A stretch of 20,241 bases of DNA from a virus, in IMG/VR virus record IMGVR_UViG_3300047641_000075, positions 1 through 20,241 of that record; one strand, written 5' to 3'. The notes beneath the pieces were generated by a model that had not been told where the DNA came from, ran no database searches, and saw nothing but the letters and a program-made list of their open reading frames with translations. Shown one piece after another: positions 14,483 to 20,241 of this stretch (position 1 is its first letter; every line of letters begins with the position of its first letter). The position numbers and the translations under genes are program-made.

Positions 14483-15411
14483 CACTGACCGTGACGGCGG
14501 CTGAGCACCTCTCGTTCGACGAGCCGGTGTACATGCAGCACCGCGCGACGTACCAAAACCTCGTCACCGGCGTCACCGTCTCATGCGGGCCTGCAAGCTA
14601 CACGTGGTCGGGCTATCCCGGCACGGAGCCGATGCCTGCGAACCTGGACTATTGGCCCAGCTTCACGACCGGACTGTTCGTGGCGTGCAACAACGGGGCC
14701 AGCTCGTCGGCGTCAATGGGGGTGAGCCTGTCGAGCACGGCGGACTTACAGTTTCAGCCTGCGGCGGGGCTTGCGGCGAAACCCTGGCCGCTGGAGTATG
14801 TCGGGGGCACCGTTCCGATCACAGGAACGCCTGTCACGATCAAGAATCTCTTGGTGACGGGCAGCGCAAGCGGCTACAGCCAGAGCGTAGCGCTGCAATA
14901 TTGCAGCACGAACCCCTACCCAGGTGAGTTTGCCGACAGCTACTACAGCGCGTCAGACCCCGGCTTCTTCGGCGCGGGACATTCCACGGTGACGTGGCAG
15001 CCGAAGAACACGCAGGTCTCGGTTGACGAGCAGCTAATCAGCGGCGTCGCCACAAGCCCGATGACGCCGAAGGTCGCGGCATGGCTTGCGGCGACGAACG
15101 CGGCCAACGTGGGCGGCACCGAGGCGCTTGGCGGCCCGCCACAGCCGTTCGTGATGTATGTCGACACTGGCAGCGGGCTTCCTTCCTATGTCATGGGGCT
15201 AGGAATTGTAGGCCCGGCAACGTCCTGGTCTCAGGTGACGCTCGACCCTTACAACCAGACGGAATACCCGAACGTGTCGGGCACGCAGCCCTACGAGTTC
15301 GGCTGCCTCAGCTTCCCGATGGACACGGCACTGGTGAAGGTGGGCTCGGTGACGCTGACCAGGCCAAACCCGAGCAGGGCGGCGGTGACGGTGGGCTGGA
15401 CGCTGGGGTGA
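14479..15411 (+). CDS. Hypothetical beta-rich tail protein, downstream half of a coupled pair
   Basis: Unknown family, 310 residues from the ATG that overlaps the preceding stop codon by four bases. It is beta-rich with many Ser, Thr, Gly, Tyr and Pro residues (GVTVSCGPASYTWSGYPGTE; STVTWQPKNTQVSVDEQL; VKVGSVTLTRPNPSRAAVTV), typical of baseplate or fibre-associated parts. A longer reading of this frame back to 13999 overlaps two other genes and looks non-coding before the ATG at 14479. The arrangement favours translational coupling; a minus-one frameshift joining both proteins is an alternative. The gene is followed by the promoter region of the toxin-antitoxin cassette. Confidence 0.65.
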   Translation: MTLTVTAAEHLSFDEPVYMQHRATYQNLVTGVTVSCGPASYTWSGYPGTEPMPANLDYWPSFTTGLFVACNNGASSSASMGVSLSSTADLQFQPAAGLAAKPWPLEYVGGTVPITGTPVTIKNLLVTGSASGYSQSVALQYCSTNPYPGEFADSYYSASDPGFFGAGHSTVTWQPKNTQVSVDEQLISGVATSPMTPKVAAWLAATNAANVGGTEALGGPPQPFVMYVDTGSGLPSYVMGLGIVGPATSWSQVTLDPYNQTEYPNVSGTQPYEFGCLSFPMDTALVKVGSVTLTRPNPSRAAVTVGWTLG

Positions 15412-15429
15412 GCGAGGGGTTGGATGGAC

Positions 15430-15486
15430 GGGAGTGTTTACCCGCCGCTGGGAGTGTGGTAAACTATTTACGCAGTACGCTAAAAT
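15430..15486 (+). promoter_or_regulatory. Promoter/operator region of the toxin-antitoxin cassette
   Basis: Direct repeats GGGAGTGT occur at 15430-15437 and 15450-15457, exactly two helical turns apart. Inverted GTTTACC (15436-15442) / GGTAAAC (15458-15464) and the short palindrome GTAAA-cta-TTTAC (15459-15471) overlap them. A promoter could be TTTACC with 17 nt to TAAACT (15437-15465), or use TAAAAT at 15481-15486 as the -10. Overlap of dyads and promoter fits autorepression by the antitoxin. Confidence 0.5.
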
Positions 15487-15510
15487 GTTGGTACAAAGCG
15501 AAGAAGCAGG

Positions 15511-15555
15511 CGATGAGGTAAAAAACGTGAGGCTGCGAACGTATGTACCTCATCG
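15511..15555 (+). promoter_or_regulatory. 10-bp inverted repeat in the antitoxin leader
   Basis: CGATGAGGTA (15511-15520) is exactly complementary to TACCTCATCG (15546-15555), with a 25-nt loop that itself contains two ACGT blocks. It lies between the promoter region and the antitoxin start and could be an operator or a leader hairpin that limits translation. Confidence 0.55.
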
Positions 15556-15573
15556 AAGCGGACCGTGGCCACA

Positions 15574-16101
15574 ATGTACAGAGAAGACAAAGCGACACAA
15601 CTTGCGGGATATCTCATCACGAGGGCAGGAGGAAAATGTAATTACACTGTCCTTCTCAAGATGCTGTACGCGTGTGACCGTGCCATGATCGAGACGTGGG
15701 GAATGCCGATCACCTATGATAAATGGGTCTCGATGCATTGCGGCCCGGTTCTTAGCGCCACATATGACCTAATAAAGAGGGCAAACCGAGGGCGAAGCGT
15801 GTGGAGGGACTATATCCGAACCGAGGGCTACAACGTCACGCTGATAACAAATCCAGGTGAGGAAATGCTGTCGGATGCAGAGATTGAAATTGCCAACAAG
15901 GTCTTTTCGGTCATGGGAGGGATGCAGTATGGAGAGGCGATCGAGTTGACGCACCAGAAGTTTCCTGAGTGGACTGACCCAGGCGAGACAAGCGTGCCTA
16001 TTTCTGTTTCGGATATGCTTGGAGCGATGGAGCAAGCGGGCGACGAATATGTCAACGAAGTAGAATCGCACTTTCAAGCTAATGAGTTGTTAGCACCTTA
16101 G
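15574..16101 (+). CDS. Panacea-domain (DUF4065) antitoxin
   Basis: The 175-residue protein matches the Panacea/DUF4065 pattern over its whole length: YREDKATQLAGYLITRAGGK, then LLKMLYACDRAMIETWGMPIT (27-47), the family hallmark HCGPVLSATYDLIK (55-68), LSDAEIEIANKVF (99-111) and ELTHQKFPEW (124-133). Panacea proteins such as PanA and SocA are antitoxins or adaptors that neutralise unrelated toxins. I start at ATG 15574, which places the YREDKATQ segment at the N-terminus as in relatives; GTG at 15565 would add three residues. The next gene begins 6 nt after the stop codon and encodes a MazF/PemK-like protein. The DNA is more A+T-rich than the flanking tail genes, suggesting acquisition as a unit. 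Confidence 0.88.
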   Translation: MYREDKATQLAGYLITRAGGKCNYTVLLKMLYACDRAMIETWGMPITYDKWVSMHCGPVLSATYDLIKRANRGRSVWRDYIRTEGYNVTLITNPGEEMLSDAEIEIANKVFSVMGGMQYGEAIELTHQKFPEWTDPGETSVPISVSDMLGAMEQAGDEYVNEVESHFQANELLAP

Positions 16102-16107
16102 GCGTTT

Positions 16108-16512
16108 GTGTTTATTCAGGCTGGAAGCGTTTTTCTTGCACGGCTGCCGTATGGCTCACCCAAGGACCATTGCTGTATATGCCTTACGGACAATGGCGGC
16201 ATGAGCGACTCTGTATTCGTCGTGCCAATAATGTCACCTACGCCAAAATGTGACCGCACGACTGTTCTCGCGACTGCTGATATTCCAGACTTTCTCAAGT
16301 ACGACTCCTATGTGTCATACACGCATTTAGTTGAGATGGACGTCACTACCCTTTCTACAAAAATCGTCCGTCATTTTTCACCCGTTTCCAAAGAAGTGCT
16401 CAAGCGTGTAATTGATGGCGCTTTTTCCTCACCTTTGACGGCAAGGGGCTATAGACAGTGGTTCAAGGATCGACTTGAAGAAAACGCCAAGGATGACGCC
16501 GGAGCGAAATAG
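16108..16512 (+). CDS. Putative MazF/PemK-like toxin of the Panacea cassette
   Basis: This 134-residue protein starts at GTG, 6 nt after the antitoxin stop codon. The pattern is that of the PemK/MazF SH3-like barrel: GSVFLARLPYGSPKDHCCICL (6-26), VFVVPIMSP (36-44), TTVLATADIP (51-60), then DSYVSYTHLVEMD (66-78) and SKEVLKRVIDGAFSSPL (94-110). MazF-fold toxins are mostly mRNA endonucleases. The typical MazF arginine in the first loop (GxxR-P) is not clear, so activity may differ or another target may apply. A weak AGG SD and the tiny gap imply translational coupling to the antitoxin, which would keep toxin output low. Fold assignment is from pattern only. Confidence 0.6.
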   Translation: MFIQAGSVFLARLPYGSPKDHCCICLTDNGGMSDSVFVVPIMSPTPKCDRTTVLATADIPDFLKYDSYVSYTHLVEMDVTTLSTKIVRHFSPVSKEVLKRVIDGAFSSPLTARGYRQWFKDRLEENAKDDAGAK

Positions 16513-16548
16513 CCTGCCTCCGTGGACGCTAAACATCAATATTGTAAG

Positions 16549-16625
16549 AGCCGACCTGCTCTGGAGCTTCCATCTGAAGCGTCCGGGGCTTTTTTGTTGC
16601 CCAATCCCGCACAGCGGGCCTTTTT
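16549..16625 (+). terminator. Tandem terminator-like hairpins after the toxin gene
   Basis: First hairpin: GGAGCTTC (16563-16570) with GAAGC-G-TCC (16576-16584), enclosed by AGCC/GGCT (16549-16552 with 16587-16590) and followed by T6 (16590-16595). Second: CCCGC-aca-GCGGG (16606-16618), then CC and T5 (16621-16625). They would insulate the cassette but also stand 44 nt before the next tail gene's start. Confidence 0.5.
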
Positions 16626-16640
16626 CTCCCGCAGGTAGTG

Positions 16641-16650
16641 CTTCCGGAAG
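16641..16650. repeat. 10-bp palindrome before the 746-residue tail gene
   Basis: CTTCCGGAAG is a perfect 10-bp palindrome. Its last six bases plus one (GGAAGG, 16646-16651) look like an SD but stand too far (17 nt) from the ATG at 16669; they sit beside a six-codon mini-frame (ATG 16652, MLRAAK) whose stop overlaps that ATG as ATGA. Confidence 0.3.
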
Positions 16651-16668
16651 GATGTTGCGAGCGGCGAA

Positions 16669-18909
16669 ATGATCTATTCTCAGTCACAATCTGAGGTCGC
16701 GGGCCTGCCGGCGGATCTCGGGTGGTACCGGTACTGCCAGGTGACGGCGGCGACGCAGGGGTGCGATGTCTGGTTCGTCGTGTGCGGACGATACTACCTG
16801 CTCACCAACAAAATCGCCGAAGGCATCGGCGGTGATCCGGACACGTACCTGATCGACCTTCAGTTGCAGCAGACTCCGCCTGGCAACGTTGCCGCGCTGG
16901 TTTGCCCGGCGAACGGGATCTTGGCGGCAGTGGACTCGCCGGCGCAACCCGTGACGGTCACAAGCTGGCAGTTCGGCTCTGCGGACGCGTTTATCGCTGC
17001 GACGGTGCCGATCTCCGAGCGCGGCGCGATGGTGCAGTACTCTCCGATGACGTTCGACCAGAGCGACGGCGCGGGGCTTGCGGGCGATTCCGGCGCGTAC
17101 ACCGTGGAAGGCCAGGCGAAATACCTGCTCTACCTGTGGGACGATGGCATTCTGAGGCTCACGCAGCCTGACGGCACGGGAAGCGGATGGAGCACGTTCT
17201 CATGGATCTTGGTGTCGGCGTTGATTGCGGCGGTCAACGCGATGTACCCCTACGCGGCAACAAGCGAATGGGCCGAGGGCGCACTTTGGACGGACGATTC
17301 GGGGAACCCGCTTTCAGACACGACTGTGCGGTCGCTGGACGTGCTCGACTTTGACGAGGAACGGCCAACGGCTAACGTCTATCAGTCGTTCGGCGAGAGC
17401 GTCACAATCGACTATGGGCCGCGCATACGGGTGGTGCGGTACGATCCAGGCGTTTGGGACTACGGCACAAACCGGACGGGCGCGGTGACAACGCCGCTGA
17501 TACAGCTTCGTGTGCGGTGGGCGAGCGTCGTGGAGGGATTGGTACTGCCGTCAAATGCACCCAGTGCGAGCCCTCTCGAGCCAACTGTCGGCGTGAGCAT
17601 GCTGCGGTACATGCTGACCGATCCGGCGCTGCCGGCTGCGCCGTACGACCCCATTTCGGCACCACGACTCGAAAGCACGAGCTGCGATGCGCTTGGTTTC
17701 TATGCAATTCCCGCCGTTTTGCCCTTTGGGGAGTTGTCAGCCTCAGATCCAATGCGGCGTCCGTTGCCATGGATCGATCTTGGTGCCATCGTGCCGTCGC
17801 CATCGACGGACGGACGGGCGACTCACCGGTTCATAATCCAGAACGCCGTCGTCCCGTTTGTGGATTTCATCATGCGGACAGTCTTGGTGGTCGAGCCCGC
17901 CGGTGGGCGATCTGTGGTGACCGGATCGATGGCTGGCAAGGTTTCATTGTGGCCGTCGCTCGACCTTTACGAGGATTGGCCTGCGCAGAATGTCTGGTTC
18001 AAAGGCCAAATGGGCGAAGGTTTGGATGCACTTTCGCTGCAACAGAACGGGCTGGTCGTGGCATTCTGCGCAAGCGCGACCGGCACTGGGCAGACGGAAG
18101 TCTATTATCTGACCCGCACGTATCTACAAGTAGACCCGCAACATCCACCGAACGTCGCCCTTGCGTTTCTCGGCAAGGTGCCCGGCCTTCAGCCCTCGCT
18201 CTTTATAAGCGATTATGCTGGCGACGTCTTCTTGCAATGTGGTGGGCGAGTTTACGCTGTGGATGTTGCGATGGGAACCGTGACTGAATCGGATCGTTAC
18301 GGTGCGCTCGCTGCAGGAGGCGACACGTTCCAGGCGTTTGCTGCGGTTTCCGGGGCGTTGTGGATCGCATCGGAAGTGGATAAGGCAGATGGCTTTGGCG
18401 GCATTTCGCTGGTCTCTTCTGACAATGGATCATCGACAAACAGAGTGACCGTTACGCCGATTTCGGGGCTGACAAACGTCGGCCGCCCCAGGATCTGCTA
18501 CGACCCTTCCACTGCCGTGGCATTGATGTTCTATCTGGAGAGACCGCTGGGATGGACTCCGGGCAATGTCGAGAACCTCCGGGTATTGGTGTCTTACGAT
18601 GGGCTGTCCACCTGGCAAACGGGGAAGTTCAGCGGCGGGACAATCAGTGCGAACGACGGCGTTCTCGATGGCGGTGCGCTGCTTCAAACGACTGCGCCGC
18701 CTCCGGTGGAACTTAGCGGCGGATCAAACTGGCAGCAGTGTGGCGGCGACGATGACTTGATCGACCAGATACCCGAGCAGTGGATATCTGCCTGTGCCGA
18801 AAGCCAGCAGGTGACGGCGAGCTGGTTCGACATATACGGCAAACTCTGCGTCAAGACATGGGCAGGGCCGAACCAGGCGACAAACGTGGTGGATGGTGGA
18901 ACATTATGA
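16669..18909 (+). CDS. Large tail/receptor-binding protein with Asp-box-like motifs
   Basis: The 746-residue product is beta-rich. The first 400 residues (for example DVWFVVCGRYYLLTNKIAEG and QAKYLLYLWDDGILRLTQPDG) resemble tail or baseplate sheets without a recognised family. From about 440 to 655 the sequence looks like a beta-propeller: repeated four-strand blocks (GLDALSLQQNGLVVAFCAS, SLFISDYAGDVFLQCGGRVY, TFQAFAAVSGALWIASE), with Asp-box-like SSDNGSST (583-590) and VSYDGLSTW (641-649). Asp boxes occur in sialidases and other glycan-binding propellers; catalytic arginine triads were not identified, so binding is more likely than hydrolysis. The stop codon overlaps the next ATG (ATGA). SD before ATG 16669 is weak. 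Confidence 0.6.
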   Translation: MIYSQSQSEVAGLPADLGWYRYCQVTAATQGCDVWFVVCGRYYLLTNKIAEGIGGDPDTYLIDLQLQQTPPGNVAALVCPANGILAAVDSPAQPVTVTSWQFGSADAFIAATVPISERGAMVQYSPMTFDQSDGAGLAGDSGAYTVEGQAKYLLYLWDDGILRLTQPDGTGSGWSTFSWILVSALIAAVNAMYPYAATSEWAEGALWTDDSGNPLSDTTVRSLDVLDFDEERPTANVYQSFGESVTIDYGPRIRVVRYDPGVWDYGTNRTGAVTTPLIQLRVRWASVVEGLVLPSNAPSASPLEPTVGVSMLRYMLTDPALPAAPYDPISAPRLESTSCDALGFYAIPAVLPFGELSASDPMRRPLPWIDLGAIVPSPSTDGRATHRFIIQNAVVPFVDFIMRTVLVVEPAGGRSVVTGSMAGKVSLWPSLDLYEDWPAQNVWFKGQMGEGLDALSLQQNGLVVAFCASATGTGQTEVYYLTRTYLQVDPQHPPNVALAFLGKVPGLQPSLFISDYAGDVFLQCGGRVYAVDVAMGTVTESDRYGALAAGGDTFQAFAAVSGALWIASEVDKADGFGGISLVSSDNGSSTNRVTVTPISGLTNVGRPRICYDPSTAVALMFYLERPLGWTPGNVENLRVLVSYDGLSTWQTGKFSGGTISANDGVLDGGALLQTTAPPPVELSGGSNWQQCGGDDDLIDQIPEQWISACAESQQVTASWFDIYGKLCVKTWAGPNQATNVVDGGTL

Positions 18910-19409
18910 CGTTGGCGACAATACAGATTAGGCGGGGCGCGTACGCGAATCTGCCGGTTTTGGCCGATGGCGAGATTGGCTTTACCGAGGACAAGGCGGC
19001 CCTCTGGATTGGCAGCGCTGCGGCCGGAGCGAACGTGAAGGTAACAGCGCGCTGGGCCGGGCCCTACTCGCCGTCGTCGGTGTACGATCCATACGACTTG
19101 GTGACGTATGCAGGCGGACTGTATATATGCGTCGTTACAAGCTCCGGCAACGTTCCGACCAACGGGGCCTGCTGGGCAGTGCTCGCGCCGCCGCTCGCCG
19201 GCTTGCTGCGCCGGCAGAAGGACTGTTTCGCAGTGTCGGGTGACGCCTACACGCTCTCGCAGACACCGAACGGGGTGCTCACGGACATCTATTTCGACGG
19301 GGTGCTACAGGCTGACAGCACGTACACCTATACGGGCTCGGCGCTGACCATAGCAGGAACGGTCAACCTTGCGCTGGTGAGCCAGATCTGCTTTGCCTAC
19401 ACGTGGTAG
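18906..19409 (+). CDS. Short tail protein with an Mtd-N-like start and carbohydrate-binding-like module
   Basis: The 167-residue protein starts at the ATG overlapping the preceding stop codon. Residues 5-36 (TIQIRRGAYANLPVLADGEIG, then FTEDKAALWIG) fit the short N-terminal repeat of major tropism determinant-like and many other phage fibre proteins, which attaches them to the tail. Residues 50-93 (W-x-Y-xxxx-VYDPYDLVTYAGGLYICVVTSS and W90) have the spacing of aromatic residues seen in CBM5/12-like chitin- or glycan-binding modules. A third beta segment follows to the end. It probably helps recognise the host surface. No diversity-generating retroelement (reverse transcriptase or template repeat) is seen in this window. 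Confidence 0.7.
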   Translation: MTLATIQIRRGAYANLPVLADGEIGFTEDKAALWIGSAAAGANVKVTARWAGPYSPSSVYDPYDLVTYAGGLYICVVTSSGNVPTNGACWAVLAPPLAGLLRRQKDCFAVSGDAYTLSQTPNGVLTDIYFDGVLQADSTYTYTGSALTIAGTVNLALVSQICFAYTW

Positions 19410-19503
19410 AAAGCCCGACACTTTCACTCAACCTCTCTACCCAGAAGATGGTGCCTTTCTCCTATGCGGGGAGACGTGAGAAAACGCAGAACTGCTCTTA
19501 CAT

Positions 19504-19556
19504 CCCTTCCTTTTTAGGGAAGGGACCGAGGGTTAGGTTCCGATGGGCCTTTCCCT
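19504..19556 (+). promoter_or_regulatory. Mutually exclusive hairpins before the tail-fibre gene
   Basis: CCCTTCC (19504-19510) pairs exactly with GGAAGGG (19518-19524). The overlapping AGGGAAGG (19516-19523) can instead pair with CCTTTCCCT (19548-19556) with a bulge, which would fold the ATG at 19543 and its upstream AGG into a loop. Only one of the two can form. Neither is followed by a T-run. Confidence 0.35.
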
Positions 19557-20241
19557 GTACGTGAAGACTCAAGAAAGAAACAGCATGAACAGATGCTTTA
19601 AGATGTTGGCGGTCACTGGCCTCGCGGCCTTTTTTGTTGCGCCCTGCCATGCGCAGCAGACGATCAACGGCGGGATCGTCCGGGCCGGGACGCTGCCTGT
19701 GGGGGCGATATCGGCTACCGGCACAGCTTCCGGAACGACGTTCCTGCGGGGCGACGGTTCCTGGCAGGTTCCGGCTGGCGGCGGATCGGGGACGGTGACC
19801 AGCGTCGCAGGGCCGTCGTTCATCGACTGGCTCCTCTCCGGCACGAGCTACACGGGCTCCTACGCCACAGGGCTGACAAGCAACGAGTACGACGTGCTCG
19901 GCGTCGACGGGAGCGGCAACGCGGGTTTGTACCCGATCACCGCTTCCTGGCTGCCAGCCAGCGGCGTTACGGCGGGGACGTACACGAACCCCACGCTCGG
20001 CATTGACGCGACCGGGCGCGTGATCGCGGCGAGCAGCGGGGTCGGGAGCACGGTGCTTCCGGCGGTCGCCGCGGCCACGTCGAACCAGGCCAACTCCGGC
20101 ATCGGCACCGGAGTGACCTACGGCACGGTGGCTCATGAGAACTCGTACCACACGACCGGCCTGGGCACGTTCACGCTTGGAATCACATGTGCGAACGCGA
20201 ACGACTTCGTGCTCGTGACGGCGGACACCGGCGCGAACGTG
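19543..20241 (+). CDS. Tail fibre protein with signal-peptide-like N-terminus (partial, runs off the window)
   Basis: The frame is open to the last base; the C-terminus is missing. ATG at 19543 has AGG 5 nt upstream and gives 233 codons here; ATG at 19585 gives 219 and begins a classic secretion-signal shape: MNRCFK, hydrophobic MLAVTGLAAFFVA, then PCHA-QQ as a cleavage-like site. After it come fibre motifs: ASGTTFLRGDGSWQVP (49-63, counted from 19585), GGGSGTVTSV, and GVTAGTYTNPTLGIDATGRVIAAS (128-150), both common in phage tail-fibre shafts. The protein should bind the host surface. A Sec-type signal is unexpected on a virion part assembled in the cytoplasm; see findings. Fibre assignment is firm, start choice is not. 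Confidence 0.78.
   Translation, partial: MGLSLYVKTQERNSMNRCFKMLAVTGLAAFFVAPCHAQQTINGGIVRAGTLPVGAISATGTASGTTFLRGDGSWQVPAGGGSGTVTSVAGPSFIDWLLSGTSYTGSYATGLTSNEYDVLGVDGSGNAGLYPITASWLPASGVTAGTYTNPTLGIDATGRVIAASSGVGSTVLPAVAAATSNQANSGIGTGVTYGTVAHENSYHTTGLGTFTLGITCANANDFVLVTADTGANV
19618..19635 (+). terminator. Terminator-like hairpin inside the fibre's signal-like codons
   Basis: GGCC-TCGC-GGCC (19618-19629) is followed at once by T6 (19630-19635). As DNA it is a short intrinsic-terminator shape; as codons it encodes GLAAFF of the putative signal peptide. The stem is only 4 bp, so termination efficiency would be low. Confidence 0.3.

Noticed and set aside
19498-20151. 217-codon minus-strand frame at the right end
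   Set aside because: Antisense to a clear tail-fibre frame with family motifs; Arg/Ala-rich, no SD.
16684-20241. Diversity-generating retroelement suggested by the Mtd-N-like protein
   Set aside because: No reverse transcriptase, accessory gene or near-identical adenine-variable repeats in the window.
1-20241. CRISPR array, tRNA genes, insertion sequences
   Set aside because: No regularly spaced repeats, cloverleaf with CCA-type acceptor, or transposase-like frame was seen on reading both strands.

Overview
The window joins a short, probably host-derived left flank to the structural-gene cluster of a tailed double-stranded DNA bacteriophage or prophage; no integrase, lysis or replication gene is visible. 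The DNA is moderately GC-rich, uses ATG, GTG and TTG starts, and has clear Shine-Dalgarno (SD) and sigma70-type signals. The BlaI-type repressor and the CDF metal transporter fit a Gram-negative soil or acid-environment bacterium. Acidobacteriota is my weak guess. I could not identify the host firmly or find an attachment site.

Region 1-2237 (minus strand): a CDF zinc/cadmium-type efflux protein, a BlaI/CopY-type winged-helix regulator with a perfect -10 box and a large dyad at its predicted transcription start, and a possible 71-residue membrane protein.

Region 2238-9609 (plus strand): packaging and head genes. A strong promoter (TTGACT, 17-nt spacer, TATACT) makes a leader that meets an intrinsic terminator just before the first gene, an arrangement like phage late promoters under antitermination. 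The genes are an HTH protein and a helical protein (together perhaps the small terminase function), large terminase, portal, scaffold, P22-like coat protein, connector, a head-closure candidate and an FN3-containing head-tail/tail-terminator candidate. Further hairpin-plus-T-tract terminators sit directly before the coat gene (6385-6411) and after the FN3 gene (9577-9609).

Region 9610-20241 (plus strand): tail and receptor-binding genes. They are a tail-tube candidate, an odd basic/acidic 359-residue protein, a 782-residue tail protein, a translationally coupled pair, a 746-residue protein with Asp-box-like motifs, a short Mtd-N-like protein, and a tail fibre that runs off the window and carries a secretion-signal-like N-terminus. 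No conventional tape-measure protein is seen.

Inserted in the tail region at 15574-16512 is a two-gene cassette: a Panacea-domain (DUF4065) antitoxin followed by a MazF/PemK-like protein. It has its own dyad-rich promoter region, terminator-like hairpins behind it and more A+T-rich DNA, so it is probably a toxin-antitoxin moron. The most interesting points are the promoter-leader-terminator switch with repeated terminators that late transcription must pass, the Panacea/PemK-like cassette, and the signal-peptide-like start of the last tail fibre.
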